From Lactobacillus crispatus (GTDB lineage: Bacteria > Bacillota > Bacilli > Lactobacillales > Lactobacillaceae), in the NCBI RefSeq assembly GCF_018987235.1, contig NZ_CP072197.1:1-64000 (forward strand): a stretch of 64,000 nt of DNA. Direction: 5' to 3'. The first letter of the stretch is position 1. Each line of letters opens with the position of its first letter. A program made the translations under genes and the position numbers. A model generated the notes under the pieces. That model searched no databases and was not told the DNA's origin. It saw only the letters and a program-made list of their open reading frames with translations. This document shows, piece by piece, positions 28,093-35,115 of this stretch.

Positions 28093-28794
28093 TTACATAC
28101 CACCACGGGTATAACTAATGCGGGTAATATCAGGATATTTACGTAAATTCATGATAATAGAATTCTCATCCATTTTATTATTAATGATTCCGTCAACGTA
28201 GAAAACAATGTGGTCATCACTCACGTCGAGAATTTTAACAGTAACATTTTCGACGTGATTATCTGCTAGTTCTTGCTTGATTTTAGATAAAATATGATGC
28301 TGATTAATAGCCACAATTTGAATGTTAAAACGAACATGTGGCGTTATTTTGTTGATAATGACATCATCGTGAAAGATCATTTGAATGATAAACAATAGGG
28401 CGGTTGATAGGATACCGATGAAATACATGCCAGCACCAACAGCCATCCCGATGGCGGCAGTTGCCCAAACTCCAGCGGCAGTAGTTAAGCCCGAGACCTG
28501 TTCTTTTCTAACTAGGATTGTACCCGCACCAATGAAGGAAATTCCTGTAACGATCTGGGCCGCAATTCTTGATGGATCTAGTGCAATGTCATGCATGCTT
28601 AATAGATCGGTAAATCCATATTTAGATACGATCATGAATAAAGCAGAAGCAATCGCAACTACGATATGAGTTCTCACACCCGCGCTTTTTCTCTGAATCG
28701 CCCGCTCATAGCCGATTAATGCGCCACAAAAAGCTGCGACAACAATTCTAAGTAGCCAATCTAATTCGGTTGTAATTGGAGCTAAAGTTTGCAT
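28093..28794 (-). CDS. MgtC/SapB-family membrane protein
   Basis: A 233-residue protein with four or five membrane segments and the MgtC signature ALIGYERAIQRKSAGVRTHIVVA near residue 22, then PSRIAAQIVTGISFIGAGTI and GLTTAAGVWATAAIGMAVGAG. The C-terminal about 90 residues resemble an ACT-like domain. The family is tied to magnesium limitation or acid tolerance, but its direct activity is unsettled. It is monocistronic between two terminators. Confidence 0.9.
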   Translation of the reverse strand: MQTLAPITTELDWLLRIVVAAFCGALIGYERAIQRKSAGVRTHIVVAIASALFMIVSKYGFTDLLSMHDIALDPSRIAAQIVTGISFIGAGTILVRKEQVSGLTTAAGVWATAAIGMAVGAGMYFIGILSTALLFIIQMIFHDDVIINKITPHVRFNIQIVAINQHHILSKIKQELADNHVENVTVKILDVSDDHIVFYVDGIINNKMDENSIIMNLRKYPDITRISYTRGGM

Positions 28795-28906
28795 TATTTA
28801 GTCCTCATCCTTTGTATAATCAACAATTATTATCATTTCTATTTTAACGTAAATGCAGAAAAATTATAGTCTGGGGAATTTTTTTGAACTTTTTTCAAAA
28901 AAAGAC

Positions 28907-28935
28907 TTGCACAGTTTCCATCTATATGGTTTAAT
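28907..28935 (+). promoter_or_regulatory. Promoter of the tRNA-Thr gene
   Basis: TTGCAC (28907-28912) and TTTAAT (28930-28935) with 17-base spacing. A leader hairpin GTTGTC-gggtaa-GACAAC follows just before the tRNA. Confidence 0.65.
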
Positions 28936-28968
28936 AAATACTGTTGTCGGGTAAGACAACGAAGAGTT

Positions 28969-29041
28969 GCTGACTTAGCTCAGTTGGCAGAGCACCTCAC
29001 TAGTAATGAGGAGGTCGGAGGTTCGAACCCTCTAGTCAGCA
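28969..29041 (+). tRNA. tRNA-Thr (anticodon AGT)
   Basis: A complete cloverleaf of 73 bases: acceptor GCTGACT/AGTCAGC, D arm GCTC/GAGC, anticodon stem CCTCA/TGAGG with loop CTAGTAA, T arm GGAGG-TTCGAAC-CCTCT, discriminator A. The CCA end is not encoded. The anticodon in the loop reads AGT, which pairs with ACU. The 3' end serves as attachment site for the integrative element. Confidence 0.92.
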
Positions 29042-29066
29042 TTAGTTAAACAACTTACAAGTTTTT

Positions 29067-29113
29067 AAGTCTATCATTTAAGTTCGAAAGAGCTTGATAT
29101 GATAGACTTTTTT
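29067..29113 (+). terminator. Element-borne terminator for the tRNA-Thr gene
   Basis: AAGTCTATCAT / ATGATAGACTT, an 11-base perfect stem with a TTTTTT tract, lies 26 bases after the tRNA but inside the integrated element. The likely original tRNA terminator is now beyond attR (42772-42799). Confidence 0.8.
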
Positions 29114-29177
29114 GTTACTTATAATTATTTGTGTAGATTTAAAAATAGATATGAATACTTAGTTTCACCACAAAAAA

Positions 29178-29214
29178 TGCCACACAGTTTTTCTAGTGTG
29201 GCATTTGTGTGGCA
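29178..29214. repeat. Integrase arm-site-like repeats near attL
   Basis: Three copies of TGCCACAC/GTGTGGCA lie within 37 bases (29178-29185, 29196-29203, 29207-29214). A further TGCCACAC lies near the other end of the element at 42675-42682. Such short repeats close to both att sites resemble arm-type binding sites of tyrosine integrases. The first two also form a hairpin. Confidence 0.4.
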
Positions 29215-29244
29215 AAGGTACTATAAATACTGTAATGACAGGCT

Positions 29245-30009
29245 TTATTGTTTGTCATTTTTTGATTTATCTGAATTATCAGATGAAAAGAAATTTTCTT
29301 TAGCAAATTGTAGACTCTGTATACCTTGATCAATAGCTGATAAAAGTTCTTTTTTAGTAGCTTGAGTATTGATTACTTTTGAAGCAGTTAGTTCAATGTT
29401 ATGAGCCATATTATCAACTTCATCAATTAATATATTAAAGTTTCTATTATCTACATCTTTAGAATATTGATCTTTTAATTTATTAAGAACTAAATTTTCA
29501 AATTCTTTATTTGTTGTTCCAACTAGGGAATTGATAAAGTTAAGATCTTTAAATAGAAAGGAGAAATCTTTTTTCCAAAATTCATTGATTTCATCAAATT
29601 GAGGAAAATGTGTTTTTTCTGCTGTCTTATCAATATCGCCGTCTTTATTACGATAAAAATTCAGAGGAGTATTATAGTCACCCAAAAATAGTAGGTAGTT
29701 TTTTAAGTATTGATGAAATTCATCAGTAAAGTCAGAAACGTTAAAGTATTTATTATGTAAAAGAGATACTAATTTATGATCAACGTCTGATCTTTGGGTG
29801 CCTTTTCCTGATAAATAGTATTCAGAAACATTAAGCGCATGTGCAAGTTTACTCATTGTTTGGGGAGATGGATAGTTAACACCACTTTCATATTTTGCAA
29901 TTGTGCCTCTGGAGATGTTTAATCCTTTTTCATTTGATAGATAATCGGAGAGTTGGGCTTGAGTTTTATCCATTTTTTCTCTGATTTCTTTAATTCTAGG
30001 TAATACCAT
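29245..30009 (-). CDS. cI-like XRE repressor of the element
   Basis: A 254-residue protein with an N-terminal helix-turn-helix (TQAQLSDYLSNEKGLNISRGTIAKYESGVNYPSPQTMSKLAHAL, about 17-60) and a C-terminal part of unknown fold without a visible autoprotease Ser-Lys pair. It is transcribed away from the other mobility genes, the usual layout for the master repressor of a phage-like element. Ribosome site AGGGAGG precedes the ATG at 30009. Confidence 0.8.
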   Translation of the reverse strand: MVLPRIKEIREKMDKTQAQLSDYLSNEKGLNISRGTIAKYESGVNYPSPQTMSKLAHALNVSEYYLSGKGTQRSDVDHKLVSLLHNKYFNVSDFTDEFHQYLKNYLLFLGDYNTPLNFYRNKDGDIDKTAEKTHFPQFDEINEFWKKDFSFLFKDLNFINSLVGTTNKEFENLVLNKLKDQYSKDVDNRNFNILIDEVDNMAHNIELTASKVINTQATKKELLSAIDQGIQSLQFAKENFFSSDNSDKSKNDKQ

Positions 30010-30060
30010 AAAAATCCTCCCTTAAATATTCTTCATAATTATAACATGCTCTATAAACTA

Positions 30061-30166
30061 AGGAGCTAAAAATATTTATTTAGCTATTGAAAAGGAGCAA
30101 ACAAAATGATATAACTATTTATGCAGAAAGGAGCATAAATATAAATAGTTCATCGTTATAAGGAGC
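30061..30166. promoter_or_regulatory. Operator-like repeats between repressor and mobility genes
   Basis: AGGAGC occurs four times at 30061, 30093, 30129 and 30161, spaced 32, 36 and 32 bases, on one face of the helix. A perfect inverted repeat TATTTATGC-agaaagga-GCATAAATA (30116-30141) spans the third copy. The last copy can also act as ribosome site for a four-codon frame ATG-TAT-ATG-CTC-TAA at 30172. The position in the divergent control region suggests repressor binding. Confidence 0.45.
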
Positions 30167-30211
30167 AAATAATGTATATGCTCTAAAGTGTAGAACATAA
30201 GGAGGTTCCAC

Positions 30212-30655
30212 ATGGCACAAGATAATACAACAAAACAAGGTGAATTGCTTTCCACCTTTAATGAGAGCAACAGTAAGAGAACTCCGATTCAATCGGCTTT
30301 AACTCGACCATTAGAGGAAGCTATCGGTAAATGCTTCTTGTTACTAAGCGGAACAACAGAAGAAGTCCAAGATTCTAATGATGAAAGTAAAACTATTCCG
30401 CGTGCAGTATATAAAGTACGAGTTGTAAGTTCTAATACAAGACTAGCAATTGGTACTGTGTTAACCGTGAAAGTTAAGGGAAGCAAAAGTGTAATTACTG
30501 ATGATGAAAATAAAAAATTTTTGTTTGGTTTAGAGAAAAATAAGGTAGTTGCCTTTGATGATCTTAGTCATTGGAATTTTAACGGAAATGAGGGGCTATC
30601 TGCGTCAAATATTAGAATTTTGGAAGTCAGTCCTCAAGAAGCTATGAACTTATAA
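30212..30655 (+). CDS. Hypothetical element protein (147 residues)
   Basis: Not recognised with certainty. The protein is soluble, with a disordered N-terminus and a beta-rich core (VYKVRVVSSNTRLAIGTVLTVKVKGSK) that could be a small OB-like or DUF961-type fold. Proteins of this size sit first in the mobility operon of Tn916/ICEBs1-type elements. A strong ribosome site AAGGAGG precedes ATG 30212. Confidence 0.6.
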   Translation: MAQDNTTKQGELLSTFNESNSKRTPIQSALTRPLEEAIGKCFLLLSGTTEEVQDSNDESKTIPRAVYKVRVVSSNTRLAIGTVLTVKVKGSKSVITDDENKKFLFGLEKNKVVAFDDLSHWNFNGNEGLSASNIRILEVSPQEAMNL

Positions 30656-30673
30656 GGGCTAGGAAGTGATTTT

Positions 30674-31225
30674 GTGAAAACTAAGAGACTAGTATTAGAT
30701 ACAAAAAAGCCGCTAGGTAATCCTAGCGGGCTAAAAATGGCAGAAGGAGTAACCTTATTGTTATCAATTGCAGTTGAGTATAAGGTTGCGCCTAACTTGT
30801 TAAGCACGGGCAATTACACAGCTCTTGCTTATCCATTTTTAGTAAATATTATACCCTTAGGGTATCCATGTTGGAAGTGGATTAATCTTCATATTATTAA
30901 CTATAAAATCTATAAGCGATTAATGAGCATCATTCATTCTGAACAACTTATAGATTATGCAGATAAAAAAGAAACAACAACTTTTAATGAACGAAAAGTT
31001 GAATATGGCGTCAAGATTATCTATGAAGAAACATCAGAAGGTATATACATTACTGTATATCCTAATGGCATAAAGCATAGTGATGCTACACAAACGCTAA
31101 ATAGCAGGCTAGAGGAGACCTTCAACATGAATGTCTTATCAGTAGATCACCAATTATCTTATACAAGATACTTGTTAAGAGATATTGATAAGCAACAAAT
31201 GAAGGTTATGGATGATGTGTTTTAG
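30674..31225 (+). CDS. Putative membrane-associated element protein
   Basis: The GTG start at 30674 (after TAGGAAGTG) gives 183 residues. One or two hydrophobic stretches (about 25-65) precede a soluble C-terminal half with the strand pattern VKIIYEETSEGIYITVYPNG. The gene overlaps the FtsK-type gene by 14 bases, as do small membrane partners of such ATPases in related elements. A perfect hairpin lies within codons 13-19 (30710-30729). A later ATG at 30737 is an alternative start. Confidence 0.55.
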   Translation: MKTKRLVLDTKKPLGNPSGLKMAEGVTLLLSIAVEYKVAPNLLSTGNYTALAYPFLVNIIPLGYPCWKWINLHIINYKIYKRLMSIIHSEQLIDYADKKETTTFNERKVEYGVKIIYEETSEGIYITVYPNGIKHSDATQTLNSRLEETFNMNVLSVDHQLSYTRYLLRDIDKQQMKVMDDVF

Positions 31226-32009
31226 TTTTAATATTCAACTAGATAAAAATACTAGTTTTAGTCTTAAGGGCTCAGGAGGTCTTCTGATAGTCGGTCGTAG
31301 TGGGTCAGGCAAAACTAACACTACGACTTATATTATGCTTAAGGCTGTCTCTCAATGTGATTGCGGATTATACATTATTGATGCTAAAAGAGCTGATATG
31401 TATGGACTTCATCAATTTTTAAAAGATGGCAAGAAAGTAGTAGCAAGTACAACAAATCAAATAGCACGGCTATTGCGTGTCATTAACGAGAATATGAGTG
31501 CAAGATATGAGCACTTCAAAAATGGAAAATGGGGACAAGATTTCTCAGAATATGGGTATCGACCTTATCTATTAGTCATTGATGAAGTATCAGCTATGCT
31601 TGCTGAAGCTGGTAAGAATAAAAAAGAGATAATGGGTGAATTACGTCAGATTATTCTGCGAGGTCGACAGGCTGGAATCTTTACACTTATCTCTGGTCAA
31701 AGAATTGATGCAACCATTTTAGATCGTGATATTACATTGCAATTAGGCACACGAATCGTTATGGGACAAGCAGACTCGGAAACTTATCGTATGGCTTATC
31801 CAATGGTGAATGATATTAAAGCATTACCATTAGTTCCAAATAAACCGGGTTATGGTCTTATCTATTCTGATGGACAAAAGATTAGCAATCCTACTCCGTT
31901 TGTGTCACCTGATATGTCTAATATTGATGTACCTAAGGTAATTACCCGACTGGAAAATAATTATGACTCGTCTAAGTATAATGATGAGTCTGATTATTGG
32001 CAATTATAG
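31212..32009 (+). CDS. FtsK/SpoIIIE-type DNA translocase (coupling protein)
   Basis: A 265-residue ATPase. Walker A is GRSGSGKTNTT (near residue 28), Walker B is LLVIDEVSAML (near 118), followed by RQIILRGRQAGIFTLISGQR, the FtsK/TcpA pattern. In Tn916 and ICEBs1 the equivalent protein brings the relaxase-DNA complex to the conjugation pore. It is shorter than those proteins, as in mobilizable elements. The relaxase gene follows after a structured spacer. Confidence 0.82.
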   Translation: MMCFSFNIQLDKNTSFSLKGSGGLLIVGRSGSGKTNTTTYIMLKAVSQCDCGLYIIDAKRADMYGLHQFLKDGKKVVASTTNQIARLLRVINENMSARYEHFKNGKWGQDFSEYGYRPYLLVIDEVSAMLAEAGKNKKEIMGELRQIILRGRQAGIFTLISGQRIDATILDRDITLQLGTRIVMGQADSETYRMAYPMVNDIKALPLVPNKPGYGLIYSDGQKISNPTPFVSPDMSNIDVPKVITRLENNYDSSKYNDESDYWQL

Positions 32010-32017
32010 TTATTTTA

Positions 32018-32081
32018 GTTGCCAGCTGACGGGGGACGGAGTCACCCGAATGGAATGTTCAAGCGTGAGCGGGCTGGCAAC
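32018..32081. other. Candidate oriT/dso upstream of the relaxase
   Basis: A 9-bp perfect inverted repeat GTTGCCAGC (32018-32026) / GCTGGCAAC (32073-32081) encloses a GC-rich inner stem GGGGGAC-gga-GTCACCC (32031-32047, one mismatch). The spacer lies between the FtsK-type and relaxase genes, exactly where oriT lies in Tn916-like elements. A nick site cannot be assigned from sequence alone. Confidence 0.5.
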
Positions 32082-32122
32082 ACCCACTTAATAATATGGG
32101 TGTAACGGAAAGATTATTAATC

Positions 32123-32917
32123 ATGGAAACGATGAATAATATTAAAATTGATCAACTTCGTCTAAATATTCCATATGATGAAATCTATCAAGTAGAAAAT
32201 AGTCAAAGTTTACCCAAAGAAGTTATAGTAGCTGATAATCTGCTGCATCTGGCATGGTTGTTTAAGTCTAATACAGTGAGTCATGGACATAATGGCTATA
32301 CTTCTTCATATAATTTCGGTTCAGGAGAACAAGGCGGAAATATTTCCGTAATGTGGAACGAGTCAAGAAAAGATATGGGAATACTAGTCGACTTTACTGC
32401 GACAGGCAAAGCGCTATATGAAAGCCTTGCTGAATTACATGGAATTCCTGTTAATTGGAAGAAAATAATTGAAGAATTATATGAAAAAATGGGGCATATA
32501 TCGAGGCTAGATATAGCTACTGACCTTATTAATTATGGTTTTTCAGTTAACGAAATTATTCAAAGGTTAAAGAATGAAGAATCATTTTTCTTGAATACTC
32601 AAGGAAATAAAATCAATGCTAATCGATTTAAGATAATTGGAAGCTATAGTGAAGCTCAGACTCTATATATCGGTAGTAGAAAAAGTGATGCTTTTCTGAG
32701 AATTTATGATAAAAAAGTTGAACAGGATCGAGCCGATGGACTCTATAGAAACTTGGCTAGAAACTGTAACGATTGGATAAGAGTAGAAGCAGAATTTAAA
32801 CACCGTTTAGCTAAAGAACTAGGAAAATATATTACAACATTAACTGCAGATAATATTTATCCTTATTTACTTGGCTGTGTACTAGAACGTTGGTCATTAG
32901 TTGATAGGGAAGAATAA
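32123..32917 (+). CDS. Rep_trans/MobT-type relaxase, N-terminal part
   Basis: Rolling-circle replication initiator/relaxase related to Tn916 Orf20 and ICEBs1 NicK. The 264 residues contain SRLDIATDLINYGFSVNEI, TLYIGSRKSDAFLRIYDKKVEQ (with the family's Y-D-K triad) and DWIRVEAEFKHRLAKELG. The start ATG 32123 has GGAAAG upstream and is preferred over ATG 32096. The product is shorter than full-length relatives; the C-terminal part appears to be the next frame, overlapping by TAATG. Confidence 0.75.
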   Translation: METMNNIKIDQLRLNIPYDEIYQVENSQSLPKEVIVADNLLHLAWLFKSNTVSHGHNGYTSSYNFGSGEQGGNISVMWNESRKDMGILVDFTATGKALYESLAELHGIPVNWKKIIEELYEKMGHISRLDIATDLINYGFSVNEIIQRLKNEESFFLNTQGNKINANRFKIIGSYSEAQTLYIGSRKSDAFLRIYDKKVEQDRADGLYRNLARNCNDWIRVEAEFKHRLAKELGKYITTLTADNIYPYLLGCVLERWSLVDREE

Positions 32918-33300
32918 TGACATATGAAAAATTCCAATATTCTAAAGAATGGAAGATTTTAAAAGAGTTATCGAAAGGACAAGGACTTCAAGAACTAAAA
33001 CAAGCTCAAGTTGACGCTTCCCTGAATAGAAAAATTAATTGGTTCTTGTATGGTGGTGCCAGTGGAGTTATTACGTTGATTAAAGAAATTTATGGTGATG
33101 AAGCACTAAAAAAGTTGTATCAATTTTTAGATTATTTTATTTCTAATCCTGATACGTTAGGACATTACTACCACTCGGACAAGATAAAGGCGGATACTAA
33201 AACTATTGCAGATTCTACGCAAGGCTTGAACTTTGGAGAATATTTAGAAGACTTAAAGAGAGAATTAGTTGAGGGAGATAAACAGAAAGGCAGGGGCTAA
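32917..33300 (+). CDS. Probable C-terminal part of the relaxase (separate frame)
   Basis: A 127-residue frame that starts at ATG 32917, overlapping the previous stop codon by one base. Its segment SLNRKINWFLYGGASGVITLIKEIYGDEALKKL resembles the C-terminal helical region of Rep_trans proteins (W followed by a hydrophobic helix and E-x-x-G). It may be a gene split by a frameshift, or a deliberately separate, translationally coupled subunit. An independent small protein cannot be ruled out. Confidence 0.5.
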   Translation: MTYEKFQYSKEWKILKELSKGQGLQELKQAQVDASLNRKINWFLYGGASGVITLIKEIYGDEALKKLYQFLDYFISNPDTLGHYYHSDKIKADTKTIADSTQGLNFGEYLEDLKRELVEGDKQKGRG

Positions 33301-33301
33301 T

Positions 33302-33481
33302 ATGTTTGGCACAGAGTTACTCAACGCTAGACAAATAGCAGAAGAATTAGGTATTAGCTATACTTACTCTTTTAAATTAATTAAAAATGGGTGTCCTTAT
33401 CATCAACTTGGAGACCAAGGACGTAAATATTACGTTTTAAAGGAAGTACAAGAGTGGCTATTAGTAAGTAGCCAACATTAA
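33302..33481 (+). CDS. Excisionase-like HTH protein
   Basis: A 59-residue winged-helix protein directly before the integrase: LLNARQIAEELGISYTYSFKLI then GDQGRKYYVLKEVQEWL, the MerR/Xis-type pattern. ATG 33302 is preferred; a longer frame overlapping the previous gene (33269) lacks a better ribosome site. The likely role is directing the integrase toward excision. Confidence 0.8.
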   Translation: MFGTELLNARQIAEELGISYTYSFKLIKNGCPYHQLGDQGRKYYVLKEVQEWLLVSSQH

Positions 33482-33489
33482 TTAGAAGA

Positions 33490-33513
33490 CGTAGCAACTT
33501 GCTACGCTTTTTT
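33490..33513 (+). terminator. Terminator/attenuator before the integrase gene
   Basis: CGTAGC-aactt-GCTACG with a C-TTTTTT tract lies between excisionase and integrase. The integrase ribosome site (AGGAG) follows immediately. It could limit integrase expression from the upstream operon. Confidence 0.65.
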
Positions 33514-33524
33514 AGGAGAAAGCT

Positions 33525-34754
33525 ATGTCAATTACACAAATTAAAACGGGGAAAAATAAAGGAAAATACCGTGTTAGAATTCAACCTACTGATAATGAAA
33601 CAGGTAAAACTATTCCGATTCCTAGTAAAGTAACAAAAACTAGCAGTAAGCGTGAAGCAAAACAATTAGAAGAACAAATGTGGGTGCAATATCGCGCGCA
33701 TAAAGAAATGAATTTAAATGTATTAGATCAACCACTTGCAAAAGCTTTAGATCACTATGTAGAAGAAGAAAGAAGTTCGGGGCGTTGGTCATCGATTACT
33801 ACGTATGATAATTGGAAATATACGGTTAAGCTTGTTTCTCAATATTTCGGAAAGAAAAAAGTTAAAGATATCAAAGAAAAAGATATGCGTAGTTTTGCTA
33901 GAAATTACATAAGTACACATAAAGCAACTGTGGCACCTCATTCAACGCTAGATAGACAGTTACAAAATTTAAGGAGTTATTTTGCTACTTTGAAGGAATA
34001 TGGTGTCTTAAAGAATCCTATTCCTATGAAGCCATTAACTAAGTTTTTTAGACGTGATGAAATGAATGCCCCTGTTAAGAAATATGTTTTCACTAATAAT
34101 GAAATTAATGTTCTTAAAGATAGAATTTATAGAGAGCTTGGAGTAACAAGAATAAGTTATTGGACAACTAGAATTGCTATCTTGATAGCTCTAGATACTG
34201 GAATGAGACCTCAAGAAATTCAGGCTTTAAAGTGGAGTCAAATTACTAATGATGGAAGTTTTAAAGTTTTTAGAATAAATGACTCATGGAATGAAAAAGA
34301 GAAGCATCTTAACGGACATTTGAAAAGTCGACCGCATGGAGAATCTAGACTAACCCTTCCCCTTTCTGAACCACTTTTGCAGTTATTGAATAAGTTTCGT
34401 CATTGTCAGTTAGAACTTTTAAGGGAGAATGGTTTAACTAATTTTAATGATCGAATTTTATTGAACATCACAGATTATCACTTGTGCGCATTAGGGTATC
34501 CAATAACTCAAAAAAGTATGAATGATATGTTGAAACAGTTGAGTAAGAAAGTAGGGGTTAATAATCAAAATTTAAATATAAGTATGTATACTTGTCGTCA
34601 TACTGTAGCAACAAAATTAGGGAATACACCAGGCATGTCTTACCCTTGGGCGGCAAGCAGATTAGGGCATTCTTTAAAGATGTTTATGCGGACATATGTA
34701 CATGTTGATGAAGATCGAAATGAAGAAATGCTTAGATTGATAGCTAAAAGATAA
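33525..34754 (+). CDS. Tyrosine-type site-specific integrase
   Basis: A 409-residue phage/Tn916-type recombinase. Arm-binding AP2-like N-terminus (about 1-60, GKYRVRIQP), core-binding SAM-like domain (about 70-170), catalytic domain with Arg in DTGMRPQEIQALKWS, HxxR-type box in TCRHTVATKLG, LGHSLKMF and nucleophile Tyr in MRTYVHVDED. It probably catalyses insertion at the tRNA-Thr gene. The TOMM cargo lies between it and attR. Confidence 0.92.
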   Translation: MSITQIKTGKNKGKYRVRIQPTDNETGKTIPIPSKVTKTSSKREAKQLEEQMWVQYRAHKEMNLNVLDQPLAKALDHYVEEERSSGRWSSITTYDNWKYTVKLVSQYFGKKKVKDIKEKDMRSFARNYISTHKATVAPHSTLDRQLQNLRSYFATLKEYGVLKNPIPMKPLTKFFRRDEMNAPVKKYVFTNNEINVLKDRIYRELGVTRISYWTTRIAILIALDTGMRPQEIQALKWSQITNDGSFKVFRINDSWNEKEKHLNGHLKSRPHGESRLTLPLSEPLLQLLNKFRHCQLELLRENGLTNFNDRILLNITDYHLCALGYPITQKSMNDMLKQLSKKVGVNNQNLNISMYTCRHTVATKLGNTPGMSYPWAASRLGHSLKMFMRTYVHVDEDRNEEMLRLIAKR

Positions 34755-34879
34755 AAGAAAAATGCAAAAATAACTTATATTTGATAAAAAAATGAATTAA
34801 TGTAGCAATAGCAAGAATTTGAAAATAATAAATAACAAATAATTTTTAACATTTTATAGATTTTGAAAAAAAAAGAGCG

Positions 34880-34913
34880 TATACTCAGGGCATCATAAAG
34901 AGATGTGAAGGAG
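34880..34913 (+). promoter_or_regulatory. Promoter -10 box and ribosome site of the TOMM precursor
   Basis: TATACT (34880-34885) is a good -10 box; the -35 position (TAGATT, 34857-34862, 17-base spacing) is weak, suggesting activator dependence. The ribosome site AAGGAG (34908-34913) lies eight bases before ATG 34922. Confidence 0.5.
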
Positions 34914-34921
34914 AAATCAAA

Positions 34922-35056
34922 ATGGTTATTGTAGAACAAAAGTTTAATAAATATAATCATACAAGCAACATGGATGCTATGGAGTACGCTGCAGGATGTT
35001 GCACATGTACAACAACAAGTTGTACAACTTCATGTGCCGCTGTAGCTGAAAGTTAA
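34922..35056 (+). CDS. llsA: Listeriolysin S/streptolysin S-like TOMM precursor peptide
   Basis: A 44-residue peptide absent from length-filtered gene calls. The leader (1-25) ends in MEYAAG. The core begins CCTCTTTSCTTSC (26-38) and ends AAVAES. The core has five Cys, six Thr and three Ser, all substrates for azole/azoline formation. The motif AM-x-YAAGCC-x-C, with the Cys/Thr/Ser block and an alanine-rich end, closely resembles listeriolysin S as recalled. The dehydrogenase, cyclodehydratase and YcaO genes downstream are the expected modifying enzymes. The product is probably a secreted bacteriocin or cytolysin; activity is not demonstrated. Confidence 0.9.
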   Translation: MVIVEQKFNKYNHTSNMDAMEYAAGCCTCTTTSCTTSCAAVAES

Positions 35057-35066
35057 TGGATAGTTG

Positions 35067-35097
35067 GCGCTGTAAATTATATTACAGTGCTTTTTTT
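35067..35097 (+). terminator. Terminator between precursor and downstream TOMM genes
   Basis: A 9-bp stem (35067-35075 with 35082-35090, one G-T pair), a six-base loop and TTTTTTT. It begins ten bases after the precursor stop codon. As in streptolysin operons, partial readthrough would yield much precursor mRNA and little enzyme mRNA. Confidence 0.88.
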
Positions 35098-35115
35098 AGG
35101 AGTATAAATACTGTT

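Noticed and set aside
29099..29329. 76-residue frame after the tRNA
   Set aside because: It starts within the tRNA terminator hairpin and overlaps arm-site repeats and the repressor's 3' end; no ribosome site.
35056..35115. N-terminal extension of the TOMM ATPase starting at ATG 35056
   Set aside because: It would translate through the terminator hairpin and adds a sequence unlike ABC ATPases; ATG 35116 begins the recognisable domain.
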